NCBI GenBank assembly: GCA_017311185.1
Contig: JAESUZ010001712.1
Coordinates: forward strand, 2,046,001 to 2,110,000
Reading direction: 5' to 3'
DNA length: 64,000 bases
Origin: Proteles cristata cristata
Lineage: Eukaryota > Chordata > Mammalia > Carnivora > Hyaenidae
The notes below the pieces were generated by a model. That model searched no databases and had not been told where the DNA came from. It saw only the letters and a program-made list of their open reading frames with translations. The stretch's first letter is position 1, and each line of letters opens with the position of its first letter. Shown here piece after piece: positions 1 to 12,066 of the stretch. Made by a program: the position numbers and the translations under genes.

Positions 1-1490
1 CACAGATACGCACGTGCACAGAAGACCAAGCTTCCAAAGAGAACATATTTGCCTCTTACCAATGAAAAATAGAAAATAAGAAAGCTTAATCAACAGAGTT
101 TGATTAAAACTATTACCCATGAGGTTAGTAACAGCTTATGAGTAACCTAAACAGCAAGAGGAGTGGACAGTCTTTGTCTTGTCTCATCTTTCCAAATCAG
201 AATGGAAAAGATGTTAGAAATATGTATGTGACCCCCACTTCACCTACTTGAAAAATAAAAATATTAAAACATTTTAAGAACTAAAGAACAAATTTCCCTA
301 AAGCACTCATGGGAGATGCAGAGAAATTAATCCTCAGGATAATCAATCAGTCAATAAATTCCCAGTAGTTCATGACCAAGTCTCTGAGAAAAAAAGTAGT
401 CCCTGACTCTGTGGAATTTATGATCTGATTTGGGGCAGACAGACAGGGGTGCTGGTGAACCAAAAATCCAAAAAACAAAACAAAAAAAAACACAAACGAA
501 GCTATTTTCTACTTTATCTATCCATCTGTGCATCCATTTGCCCACCCATCTTTCTATTTTGAGAGGAGCTCTACTTTTTTCTTCATTTTCAACCTTATTA
601 CTGAAAAGTACCCAATCTTAGGCATATACCTCAAGGTGAACGTACATATCCAGATCCAGAACTAGGATATACCAATGCCCCCAGATGCCCCACCAGGGCC
701 TCTTGTCAGTAATTTCCCCTCTCCTAGATTTCTAACACCATAGATTAATTCTGCCTGTTTTAAAATTCTATACAAATAAGTATATAGGATTATATGTTAT
801 GTACTTTCATGTCTCGCATCTTGGAAGACTCATCTACATTTTTGTGTTGTACCTTATCTACCTATTTTCTAAGTGGATAACTCAACAAAAAAATTGATAG
901 GGAAGACATGGCCAAGACTTCAAAAGCATACATAAATACTCCTAAGAATACACACTCCCCAGTACACAACAAAATTAAAAACAAATAAAGATCCCACACT
1001 TTCTCAAGGGTTACTCAAATTCTTTCCTCAGATTCTGTCCCAATGAGAATGGAGTTCAGCCTCGGCAAGGAAAGAAAAATAGGCATGAAGCAGTTTCTCT
1101 CCAGTTGCCCACAGTGGTCATTTCTGGTTCATATACTGTCTTCCTTATTCCATCCAAGGCAGATTTAGTTTCTGCCTTGGATGGAAAGGGGGCGAAGGCG
1201 GATAATCCTAGCACCAAAAAGGGCACCAGAAACACGGAATCTCAAGACAGGACTAGGCAACCAAACAAGGCATGATGTTCTCTGGACCCAGAATTCTGCC
1301 CTCTGTTCTTACTTGAATCCCCTGTTGCAGAGCTATCCTACAGTGTCTAATGAGTGAACTCCTAAGAGATCACGATCAAACAGAAAAAGAAAAGTCGCAA
1401 GAACTTTGTCCCCATCACCACCACCCCCAAGACACTTCCCAGAATCATTAACTGTGATAACATCTGCAAATGGACTAGCACTTTCCATAT
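1..1490. other. IGF2BP3: Unique AT-rich intron 5 sequence
   Basis: No repeat family or exon was recognised apart from an A-rich stretch near 470-500 and the hairpin listed at 1148-1186. Confidence 0.6.
1148..1186. repeat. Perfect 16-bp inverted repeat with 7-nt loop
   Basis: The arms 1148-1163 (ttccatccaaggcaga) and 1171-1186 are exact reverse complements, separated by tttagtt. It lies in otherwise unique intron sequence and would fold as a stable hairpin in DNA or in either transcript. It is shorter than a typical pre-miRNA stem. Confidence 0.9.
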
Positions 1491-1872
1491 GTTTACACAT
1501 GCATATCCATGTTCAGTGCCCTCTTTAAAAGTGTAACTGAACCTGAAACTAATGTAACATGGTTAATCAACTATACTCAAAATTTTTAAAAATAGGTAAA
1601 CATTTCCAGTTTTAAGATAAATAAGTACGAGGGGTATAATGTACAACATAGTAACAGTTAACTCTGCTTTTGGTGTATTTGAAAGTTGTTACAGAGTAGA
1701 TTCTGAACATTCTCATCTCAAGGAAAAACGTTCTCTTTTGTGTGTGGGATGACAGAGGTTAACTAATTTACAATGGTAACCATTTCTTAATATATCTACG
1801 TCATTGTGACCTACACCTTCAACTTACACGGCGCTGTAGGTCAATTATTTCTCAATAAAAGTGGTAAAGACG
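1490..1872 (+). mobile_element. L1-like 3'-end fragment, old
   Basis: Phrases such as gtataatgtacaacata, atttgaaagttgtta, and a terminal gctgtaggtcaattatttctcaataaaa match the 3' end of an old mammalian L1 as I recall it. Boundaries and subfamily are uncertain. Confidence 0.45.
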
Positions 1873-3464
1873 AGAAGCTGTGAATTATACCCACAAGTAC
1901 ACACATATATGTTTGAACACAAATAGAGGAAAGAACAGTGTGTGGCTTCTAGATTATCAATAAAACTGCATATTCATTTTTTAATTAAAAATTGCTTTAA
2001 AATATCTAAAAAGTAAAAGCATAATTGAAATAATTTTGTCTTGCTTTTTTCCCCAAATACAATATATTGTAGAATATTTCTCAGTGATTTCTATTTCAGA
2101 GGACATTCTTTTCTTGAGTTTCACAGGGTGATAGCCAGTATACAGCACAACTTCTTTTATCAATGTTTTTATAACAGTACCTTAAATTAGCACATTGTTC
2201 CATCCTTCTCCCTCTCCTCTTTTTTCTTAAGGAAAATGTGGATTTAGTAACATAAAGTATTTTGGTTATTTCTAAAGGATTACAGCAGCTGAGAAATTTT
2301 ATGAGTATTTACAATGTAAATTTATTATAACAAGTTGGAACTGCCCAAGTTTCACAAATTAGGTATTCATTCAAACCAACTTTAAACCTTTTCAAAAGCC
2401 ATGGTAAAATAGATCACTGAAGGTTCTTTCAAAAACTAAGAAAACCTGAACCCAACGAAGGAATCAACTTTATCTATGGGCATAAAGGCAATATACTTTG
2501 CTGTAATACCCTTTCCCACTATAGAATTGAGTATTGCCAGCTTCAGAAGAAAGTAAGTAAAATTGGACTGTGGAAGTAAGTCCGTAATGTTAACAAAAAA
2601 GATACAGAACTTTTTGGAGAGAGGGGACTATACAGACATGGACCCGTTCTCTAATGGGGTTAAACAGAGATATATATGTAAATCACCAGCCACTTCTTAG
2701 TATAGGGCTATCTGTACTTATAGGGCACCCAAGAAATGGCTCTCTAACTTAGCATAAAGTAACTTCCAAACTTCAATATATTGCTTTTGAAAGGAGATTT
2801 TTCTTGGAGGGAACAAAAAAAATTCTCTCACTCAGAAAGCCAGACAGCACAGTGCTCCAGTACTTAGGGCAAAGCCTCAAACACTCCAGACTCAGACAGC
2901 TCTCAGCAGGGAGCATTCACCACATACTTTGTGTATCTGACTGTCTAACTGCCAACTAAACAGAATCCTGGACCCCTCAAACCACAGTGCTCCAAAGCTG
3001 GACACAGCTGAAAAGGTATAGGAGTAACCTAACTACGAGCAATGGCTTCCTTATGATTAAAAATTCTAAGTGTTTGAATTTGAGGTCAACTGCTATAGCC
3101 TTCTTTTGCCTCAAGTTTGAATTTCAGCTATGTCGTCTAGTGGTCTGCCGAGTTCATGGGGCCAACATTACGATATTTTCACCAATCCAACTGTATTCAT
3201 AAGATGTATAATAAACAATTATCATAATTACTCAAAACACATGTATTTCAGTTCAACAGAAGTCAAGGATGTTTATCCAGCGAGCACATTACTCAGGATC
3301 CTGTTTCCCATTACAAGACTCTGCTGTGATGTGGTTTTAAGGGTCATTCAAAAGGTTCTAAGTAGTTTAGCTAGCTGGTAGCACTCAACTGTATTGATAA
3401 AAAGTTTATTGGGGTGGGTCACAGCACAGGTCTGAACGGACCATGAAAGAGACACTAAGTAGTT
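1873..3464. other. IGF2BP3: Intron sequence with no recognised element
   Basis: This stretch is AT-rich and non-repetitive to the eye. Scattered short open frames have no recognisable product. Nothing specific can be supported. Confidence 0.5.
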
Positions 3465-3725
3465 TAAGTCAATGATGAGGAAGAGAGAAAGAAGAACTGA
3501 AGCTCAGAGAAGTTAAACTTGTCTAACGGTAAATGCACACAGTTCTGAGTACTAAAAAAGATGAACCAGGGACCAGAATTCTAATTCAACTTGAACATTA
3601 AGTAGCCAAATAAGCTTGGGAAGGTCTTTTTCTTGTTTGGCATTAGCCTCCTCACTGACAAAACTAAAAGATTAGATTTACAATCTCTTTCAACTCAAAA
3701 ATTCCAGACCTCACTATTATATATC
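3465..3725. mobile_element. MIR-like fragments (possible)
   Basis: At 3480-3590, gatgaggaagagag...ctgaagctcagagaagtt resembles the inverted MIR core. At 3590-3720, cctcctcactgacaaaactaaaagatt resembles the direct MIR core. Both are highly diverged. Confidence 0.4.
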
Positions 3726-3842
3726 ACAAAGTTCCTAAAAAATGAGGATTAGCCATTATCAAAAAGTCACACAGTTCTGTTCTCTCCCTGTAGCAAGAAT
3801 GAAAGGTTCAGACACAATTCATCAGTAATTACTACACTTTCA

Positions 3843-4050
3843 GGCATCTGGGTGGTTCAGTTGGTTAAGCATCCAACTGTGGCTCATGTCAGGATCTCAC
3901 AGTTTCCTAAGTTCAACCCCAGCATTGGGCTCTGTGCTGAAAGCTCAGAGCCTGGAACCTGCTTTGGAGTCTTTGTCTCCCTCCCTCTCTTGCCTTTCTC
4001 TTATTCGTGCTCGCGCCCTCTCTCTCTCTCTTTTATCCAGAATAAATCTT
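3843..4050 (+). mobile_element. CAN SINE (felid tRNA-Lys SINE), diverged
   Basis: The head ggcatctgggtggttcag, a diverged B-box region, a (CT)n body and a short aataaatc tail are in order. Confidence 0.85.
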
Positions 4051-4227
4051 CTATTTACATAATTTTCATAGTTTAAGGATAAATTTCCTCTTAGCCATCA
4101 TCAGTCACATTACTTCAAAAACTCCTTCAAGTGGATGTAATAAAGCATCTTCAATGACAGCTTCAAACTACAAACAGCCTGTATTCCTATTCCCTAACCA
4201 ACAAATAAACATCAGAAATAAGAACCC

Positions 4228-4400
4228 TGGAGGTACCTGGGTGGCTTAGTTGGTTGAGCATCCAAATATTGATTTTGGCTCAGGTCAGATCTAGAGGTTC
4301 ATGAGTTCAAGCCCCACATCAGGCTCTGCACTACTCTCTTTCTCTCTGCCCCTCCCCTACTCCTGTTCTCTATCTCAACAACAACAACAAAACAAGAAAA
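4228..4400 (+). mobile_element. CAN SINE
   Basis: The head is ggaggtacctgggtggctta. The (CT) body is short and the tail is (CAA)n-rich rather than AATAAA. Confidence 0.85.
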
Positions 4401-4679
4401 TCCTAAAGAAAAGAAAGCATAAGAACGAAATGCCTACAAATTCTCAAGCGTTATTTTTTTTTTCAGTCACACATTACAAACTTTCCAACAAGTAAGGCCT
4501 GTCCTTGACTGTGTTATCTAAATGTCCCCAGAAGACAGAAGGAAATAGGTGATCTAGAGACCTAGCCTATCTTACTGAGAAACCAGAAATACTAAAATAT
4601 GTGCTTCTGTTTTTAATGATTTTAAGTTTTCCTTGTTTTTCACCCATTTAAAAAATTAGTTTAAAAATTAGTATTTTAA

Positions 4680-5156
4680 AGCACATGTACCCCAATGTTC
4701 ATAGCAGCACTCTCCACAATAGCTAAAACCTGGAAAGAGCCTAAGTGTCCATCAACAGATCAATGGATCAAGAAGATGTGGTTTATCTATACCATGGAAT
4801 ACTACATGGCAATGAGAAACAATGAAATCTGGCCATGTGTAGCAGCATGGATGGACCTTGAGGGTGTTATGCTGAGCGAAATAAGTCAGGCAGAGAAAGA
4901 CAAATATCATATGTGTGCACGTATAGGACGATTAGGAGGAGTTTAACAGAGGATCAAGGGGGAGAAGAAGGGCAGAAATGGTGGGGGAAAGGGGGAGAGG
5001 CAAACCATGAGAGACTCTTGAATGCTGACAAAAACTGAGGACTGGTGGATGTGGGGGGGGAGGAGGGGTGGGCATGGAGGAGGGCACTTGTGGGGATGAG
5101 CACTGGGTGTTATGTGGAAACTAACTTGACAATAAACTATTTGTGTAAAAAAAAAA
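4680..5156 (+). mobile_element. Young felid L1, 5'-truncated 3' end with target-site duplication
   Basis: The insertion begins inside the end of ORF2 (open from 4695 to 4946, covering the conserved C-terminal part), continues through a G-rich 3' UTR (ggggagaagaaggg, atgagcactgggtgtta) and ends with aataaactatttgtgt and a poly(A) run at 5147-5160. A 17-bp target-site duplication, aaaaattagtattttaa, flanks it at 4663-4679 and 5157-5173. The intact duplication and clean tail mark it as a recent retrotransposition. It lies antisense to IGF2BP3. Confidence 0.95.
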
Positions 5157-5289
5157 AAAAATTAGTATTTTAAGACTTAAGATTAGAACAAATATATGTA
5201 TTTCTTAGTAATTTATTTATTATTAACGTTCATGTTTCTAAGCCATAAGGTGGTAGAAATTTCCATGTTGAATTTTTAGAGACACAGCC

Positions 5290-5503
5290 CTCCCCCTTTT
5301 TTGTTTATTTTTGAGTGACAGAGAGAAAGTTAGAGCAACAAGCAGGGGAGGGGCAGAGAGAGAGGGACACACAAAATCCAAAGCAGGCTCTAGGTTCTTA
5401 GTTGTCAGCACAGAGCCCGACATGGGGCTTGAATCCGCAAACTGTAAGATCATGACCTGAGCTGAAGTTGGCTGCTTAACTGACTGAGCCACCCAGGTGC
5501 CCC
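5290..5503 (-). mobile_element. CAN SINE, minus strand, with TSD
   Basis: A T-rich start, purine-rich body and ...actgagccacccaggtgcccc end show reverse orientation. The 12-bp duplication agagacacagcc occurs at 5278-5289 and 5504-5515. It is one of only about nine minus-strand SINEs here. Confidence 0.96.
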
Positions 5504-5689
5504 AGAGACACAGCCTTATTGAAGAATCCTCTTAAAAGTGGCAACCATAGAGCTCTAAGTAATAAAGAGACAGCCACAAACATTTTTCAACTAGGATGTG
5601 AATTCCTGAGTATCGGTGGCCACTCTTTATCCAGAATGCGGTATACTATATAGGATATTATTTATCAGCAGCAATGAAAAATGTTAGGA

Positions 5690-5850
5690 AACTGCTTAAT
5701 AGCTGCTATCTTTAGAGCTCTTACTACCTTTTAGGTATTATCCTAAATGTTCTGGAGGCATTCTGTTGGCTTCTCTCAACAGCTCATTATGAGCTGTTGA
5801 GAGAAATTATCCCCATTTTGTAAGATGGGGGTGAACCAACACAGATTAAT
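5690..5850 (-). mobile_element. MIR, carrying a near-perfect palindrome
   Basis: The phrases ttaggtattatcctaaatg and attatccccattttgtaaga match the inverted MIR core. In the middle, the usual cctcacaacaaccctatgag region is replaced by the 35-bp palindrome listed separately. Confidence 0.6.
5771..5805. repeat. 35-bp near-perfect palindrome (17-bp arms, 1-nt spacer)
   Basis: The arm ttctctcaacagctcat (5771-5787) is exactly complementary to 5789-5805, with a single t between. It sits inside a MIR remnant and probably arose by a local template switch. Confidence 0.92.
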
Positions 5851-6249
5851 CTGACTAGAGCCACAGCGAAAAAAGCGGTGGGGCACAGTCCATTCTACGT
5901 AACGGGACTCCAGAATATATCCCCTTAGCCTCCGTGCTCTACTCATACCTGCACAAGCACATCCCAGTTACATGGACTCCCAAGTAACAGATGATAAGGA
6001 AAGAAGTCAAATGAGATTATCAATTCAGCTCCCATTACCTGAAGGTGTGAGCTTCATATGGCTGCCAAGGAAAGGGGGGTGGAGAAATCACACAGGCTAG
6101 TTTAAGTGGCAGACAGTCAAGCTGGGGCCCAGACAGCAGGCGTCCAGGGTTCAGTGGGCCAAGTCCTACAGGGACCAACCTTCCCCAGCTCAAACCACTT
6201 CAAGCTGCTCTAGAAGCAACCCAGAACCAGAGGGTTGAATGTAAGGTCC

Positions 6250-6440
6250 TGTTTACTGGGTGCCTATGTGCCAGGCCATTTGATGAGACCATTTTCTGTA
6301 AGTATGTTGTGTATATACATGAATATATTTCGTTTTTGTCAACTTTCAATTTGCAGCTGAGAAAACTAAAGATCAGAGAGGATAGGTTATAGTCAGGGTT
6401 CTCTGACCTCAGAGTCCATACTTTCTCCATTACATCCAAT
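6250..6440 (-). mobile_element. MIR
   Basis: The phrases tgtgccaggccattt, gcagctgagaaaactaaagatcagagagg and tctgacctcagagtccata follow the inverted MIR order, ending near ctccattac. Confidence 0.65.
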
Positions 6441-7195
6441 GTCTCTCAAATAAAATTAATTCTCAAAGAATGAGAATGTACTCCACATCTTTTTTCAAAA
6501 CTTACTGAAGAAGTTTAATGGACAATTTTCATAACACTGCTTCACAGAATTGGTTTTGTCCATTTTTAAAATCTATTAACTTTCTCTGAACACAATTGTT
6601 TTCTAATTCTCTTTAATTTCAGGAATTCTTGATGGGGAGAAAACCCAATATCCTTATAAGGAAACTCAACTTGGTCAGGAATTAAAATCAGGTGATCCCT
6701 CTCCATTACTTTCATCACAGGGAGGCACATCCTTGAGGTCAAGAACTTTGAGTTTTTTCATTCATATCTTTTGGTCAATAAATGTTAATCAATCAATAAA
6801 TGTTAACTGATAAACATTAGAATAAGGGATGATGATGACTTCCCTCATTGTAATGCCCAATTTATTTGTTTAGGTTACTTCACTACCTACATTACAATTT
6901 CCTAACCATCTTTTCCTCCCTCAGAATCAACCAGACCCTGCCAATTTCAAATAATGACTACCAAGTACCTTTAGACTAAAAAATGTCTCCACATTCACAC
7001 TGGTGTCCTGTTAGGATTAATGTCTGCAGTAACTCTGCCTTGACTTAACAGTCTACACTTCTTGTACTTGTACTCTCCTTAATGAGTTGGAATTTTTTTT
7101 AAGGGGGAGGGGAGTGTTAAATGTCAACCTGTCTCTACTTAAGTTCCTTCCTCAAAGCTATGTAAGTTAAGTCTCCTTATAGTTAAGGAACTGCT

Positions 7196-7438
7196 GGGGC
7201 ACCTGGGTGACTCAGTTGATTAAGTGTCCAACTCTCAATTTTGGATGAGGCCATGATCTCACAGTTAGTGAGATAGAGCCCTGAGAAGGGGTCTGTGCTG
7301 ACAGCATGGAGCCGGCTTAGGATTCTCTCTCTCTCCCTCTTTGTACTCTCTAAACAAATAGGTTCTGTGTCTCCCTCTCTCTCTGCCCCTCCCTTGCTCA
7401 CAGTCTGTCGGTCTCTCTCTTAAAAATAAATAAACATT
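7196..7438 (+). mobile_element. CAN SINE, first of a tandem pair
   Basis: The head ggggcacctgggtgactcag, a (CT) body and tail aaaaataaataaacatt are present. The body carries an extra segment (about 7350-7390) that repeats the ctgtgtctccctctctct motif. The tail abuts the next SINE directly. Confidence 0.93.
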
Positions 7439-7660
7439 GGGGCGCCTGGGTGGCTCAGTCAATTAAGCATCCGACTTGGGCTCAGGTCATGATCTCACAG
7501 TTCATGGGTTCAAGCCCTGCATCGGGCTCTGTGCTGACAGCTAGCTCAGAGCCTGAAGGCTGCTTCGGATTCTGTGTCTCCCTCTCTCTCAGACCCTCCC
7601 CTGCTTGCGTGCTCTCTCTCTTAGAAATGAATAAAAACACTTAAAAAAAAATTTTTTTTA
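7439..7660 (+). mobile_element. CAN SINE, second of a tandem pair
   Basis: The head ggggcgcctgggtggctcag follows the previous SINE tail with no spacer. It contains gacagctagctcagag, a 4-nt longer variant discussed in the findings. The tail is ataaaaacacttaaaaaaaa. Confidence 0.95.
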
Positions 7661-7878
7661 GAAGACTGAAATACAGAAGACAAAATGGGGCTTCTTCGTT
7701 CTTACTGCCCTCACTTTGCAAAATGCCTCAAGTGACTTTCCTGTTTTTCCCTTACATGATATAGTTCAGGAAAAAGTTTTACAATTTGTATCTTAAATTC
7801 TATAGTATCCAAACACCTCATATAAACTTGAATTTTTTTGAAATGAATGAAGGATACAAACAGAAGTGGAAAAAAAAA

Positions 7879-7944
7879 AGCTTTGCGCAGTGGCAGTATC
7901 ATAGCCAACGAGGTTTATCTGAGGCGCGATTATTGCTAATTGAA
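7879..7944 (+). pseudogene. RNU4 pseudogene: U4 snRNA retropseudogene, 3'-truncated (first ~66 nt)
   Basis: agctttgcgcagtggcagta starts exactly like U4 snRNA and continues through the 5' stem-loop region (gaggcgcgattattgctaat) with only a few substitutions, then stops at ...attgaa. The rest of U4, including the 3' stem-loops and Sm site, is missing. A 12-bp duplication, acaaacagaagt, lies at 7856-7867 and 7945-7956. There is no poly(A) tail. The structure fits the known class of 3'-truncated snRNA pseudogenes. No snRNA promoter elements were identified upstream, and without the Sm site it cannot make functional U4. It is antisense to IGF2BP3. Confidence 0.93.
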
Positions 7945-8084
7945 ACAAACAGAAGTAAAAATAGTATACTTTTAAACATATCCAAAGTTTCATTATTAAA
8001 ACATTAAACGTAAATCCCCTAGATCAGCAAAGTCTGATGAAGCCCCATGTTAGGGAGAATAAAAAGAAACGGACTTTCATAGTG

Positions 8085-8465
8085 CTGATGAAAATTTAAA
8101 GCAGTTCAAGCTCTATGAAGGCTAACTTGCCAGTTTTAGTATCCAACAACAAAAAAGAAGGTACATACATCCTGGCTTAGTAAATCTAATTCCAGGAATT
8201 TAACCCGATAGGGATATTCACAAATACGCAAAATGACATGCAAAAAGGCATTCACTACAGCACTGTTTGTAACTGCTAAAAATTTAATAAACAACTTAAT
8301 ATCCATTTGGGGACTAAGTCATTCCATATCCATACAGTCAAATTCTAAGGTATCATGTGTGCAAAAAGGAGGAAATATACACACATCTGTCTTCTGGGTA
8401 GTTATCTCCGAGGAAGGGAACAAATACTGGGAGGAAGATCTGTACTGTAGACATCTTTGCATCTA
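8085..8465 (+). mobile_element. Old L1 fragment (ORF2 end to 3' UTR)
   Basis: The phrases ggaatttaacccgatagg, cactacagcactgtttgtaa and tccatatccatacagtca match the L1M-type ORF2 end and 3' UTR. Confidence 0.6.
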
Positions 8466-9544
<1,079 letters not shown>

Positions 9545-9596
9545 CTTGCTCACAGCTTTCCACCACTCCATACTGGACTAGTAAACTATCCAGCAC
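9545..9596 (-). CDS. IGF2BP3: IGF2BP3 coding exon (human exon 4 equivalent), RRM2 first half
   Basis: This 52-bp internal exon is read from 9596 down to 9545 and starts in phase 0. It encodes VLDSLLVQYGVVESCEQ plus one base of the next valine codon, about residues 96-112, covering the first helix and second strand of RRM2. LVQYGVVESCEQ is the IGF2BP3 form; IGF2BP1 has LAQYGTVENCEQ and IGF2BP2 has LAQYGTVENVEQ. The acceptor is ttttttctccccctcctgatag (shown here as a pyrimidine run, 9597-9618) and the donor is GTACAT at 9544-9539. The frame runs straight into the 64-bp exon downstream. Neither exon length is a multiple of three, nor is their sum (116), so loss of one or both would truncate the protein. 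Confidence 0.96.
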
Positions 9597-11520
9597 CTAT
9601 CAGGAGGGGGAGAAAAAATTACAAATTTTCAATTTCCCAAGTTATTAACAAGGGCAGAAATAGGTTTTAAAATCACAAAGTAATTGTGATGGAGAAGAGC
9701 CAAAAAAATTAACTAGTTTTGGGACTCCAGAAGCAAGGAAAGGGCACCATACAAAGTAAGTAGTGGGCTTCTCTCTCCTGCCTACTTCCAGATCCTGACT
9801 TTAAGCTCATTTCCTTTGGTGAAACAAGTTAAGTGGCTCCGCAAAGTGTTTGAAGCCATAACCGCCTGATTCCTAAGGCTGGAGGAGAAAGAAGCATGTA
9901 ATTCTCATACATTTATCAATACATCATCATTTGAGACAAAGCCCCAAGTTAAGTTTTATCTTTAAAATGTTCCTTTTCAAAGAACTTCCTTTTACAGCTA
10001 CGATGGGAATATCAGAACAGACTACTCTCAGGGTAGACTGGTGATACGAAGAGAATAGTTGATCTTCTACCTGGAGTTTTAAAGATTAACCTGAATGACC
10101 TGAAATTAATTTAACACTGTTGGAAAATGTACAATTTGAAACTGTCTACGTTTTTTACCATTTCTCCTGTAGTTGTATTATACTGTGCATGTTATTCTAA
10201 GAGAGGTTGTTAAAATAGTAACTAAGTTCTTTTATAGTATAAAATGTAGATGTACATCTCATTGTCTCATCAGTATAAACCAAACTTGACTGTCCTTAGC
10301 TTCCAAGAACTGTAGAAAGTCTTTCCTGAAAAGTAAAACGTTTACATTTATAGTGAACCACTTACTTATCAACTTAATTGCAAAATTAAAGGACAACACC
10401 TTCAGAATGTTTTCTGCCTCCAAGAATAAACCATTAAGAAACACATTAAATACATTTTTATGTTAATTCCCAACTAAACTTTAAGCAATTTTTTCTAAAC
10501 GAATGCTCATCTCATGTGCTATCTTTCAGGCATTTACTTTTATCTATGGATTCCAGTTTGAAATTTATAGCAAGGTTTGTCTGGGGGTGAGCTTTAAATT
10601 GTTTTCCCCATTTTAAAATAGGGTTAAGTGCCTATTTGTGAATGGAATAGTTACCTATTTTTATACTACAGTTTTGATATGGTGAATTTCCTTTGAGTGG
10701 GGCTTATCACAGAAGTACACTAATCTGTCTCTAATTATAGCTATTGTTAAATAATAAAGCTCAATTTTTTTATTTTTAATTCAGAGTACTTAGCTGACTA
10801 CATAAAATTTCATTTGTTGGGTCTTGGCCACTAAAATGTATGGTCCACATCAACGGGAATTTTTTTTTATTATCTCCAGTACCTAGAATTGATCACACAA
10901 TTTTAGAAAGGCCAAAAAAAAAAAAAAGGAAACATCTCAAAATGCCATCCAAAGAGGTAATAAGCAACACACAATGGCTTTGAAAACATTTTTTAAAACA
11001 ACCTATTTATAATTTTAAATCAGAAATTTTTCAATACCAAAAAAATTTTGGTCAGTTAACAGAATTTTAACAAGGCACTTTAATCCATTTTGTGTTAAGT
11101 AAAGCAGCAAGAAATGTACATCCACCATTTAAGATTTAGCTTTTAAGTGGAAGGCACTCTAATATTTAAGATTTATAGTTGATTTATGTTGAAGGGCAGG
11201 GTTGAAGGTACAGCTGTTGCTGGTAGTGATACACAAAGGAAGTAGGCATTAGGAGTGAATACCTATTTAATGTTAATTTAAATAAACATCATTCTTAATT
11301 CTTTCTAAAAACAATTTGTTCATTAATACATTAGTCTCCACATAGTTTAGCTTATACCACGTTAACTTTCCTACTATACATATATACCTACACATATTTA
11401 TATCTAAATACAAAATATATACAAATACAAAGGCATAAAATAAATGATACAATTTTTTACTTAAAAAATCAAGGAAACAGACCTCAAAATTTTCAATGCA
11501 TATATTATAAGAAGCATAAT
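9597..11520. other. IGF2BP3: Intron 3 proximal sequence, unique and AT-rich
   Basis: This is nearly 2 kb without a recognised repeat beside the exons, apart from homopolymer runs (for example A13 near 10917). It is the longest SINE-free stretch adjacent to the coding exons. Confidence 0.55.
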
Positions 11521-11541
11521 ATGTTGAAAACAAAATTGCTT

Positions 11542-11665
11542 GGGGTCATCTGGCTGGCTCAGTTGGTAGAACATGCAAGTGATCTCGGGGTCATAAGTTC
11601 AAGCCCCATGTTGGCTGTGGAGTTTACTAAAGGGGAAAAAAACCCAAAAAACCAAAAACCAAACC
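11542..11665 (+). mobile_element. Short-form CAN SINE (older type), with TSD
   Basis: ggggtcatctggctggctca, a B-box-like ggtcataagttcaagcccc and a short A-rich tail without the (CT)n body define the short form. The flanking duplication is aaaacaaaattgctt (11527-11541) against aaaacaaaactgctt (11666-11680). Confidence 0.88.
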
Positions 11666-11773
11666 AAAACAAAACTGCTTATAGTTGCACCTTCTATTGC
11701 TATAATAAATGCTACTGGTTGTCAATGATGTGAAAAATCTCTATAAAATTAGGAACTACAATCTACTAAAACT

Positions 11774-11841
11774 AGTGAACTTTATTATATGTAAATTATA
11801 CTAAACTTAGTGAGTTTATTGTATGTAAATTATACTTAAAT
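11774..11841. repeat. Two-copy tandem duplication, ~34-bp unit
   Basis: tagtgaactttattatatgt... is followed at once by tagtgagtttattgtatgt..., each continuing aaattatact. It may derive from an L1 3' end. Confidence 0.7.
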
Positions 11842-11895
11842 AAACCTTACTCTAAAAATCAAAATAACTTCAATCCTTAAAAACAAAACCAATCA

Positions 11896-12066
11896 GGGGT
11901 GCCTGGGTGGCTAAGTCACTTAAGCATCAGCTCTTGGCTTCAGCTTAGGGTTTCGTGGGTTGGAGCCCCTCTTCTGGCAGCTACCACGAAGGCTCCCTCC
12001 CTCTGTCTTTCTGACCCTTTCCCACTCAACTGTCTCTGTCTCTCTCAAAATAAATAAACTTAAAAG
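11896..12066 (+). mobile_element. CAN SINE, diverged
   Basis: The head is ggggtgcctgggtggctaag, followed by a diverged middle and tail caaaataaataaactt. Confidence 0.88.

Noticed and set aside
1148..1186. Pre-miRNA
   Set aside because: A 16-bp stem is too short for a typical precursor and no conserved mature sequence is recognised.
4695..4946. Apparent 83-codon gene
   Set aside because: It is the C-terminal remnant of L1 ORF2 in a 5'-truncated insertion.
7879..7944. A functional U4 snRNA gene
   Set aside because: Only the first ~66 nt are present, the Sm site and 3' stem-loops are missing, and flanking duplications show retroposition.
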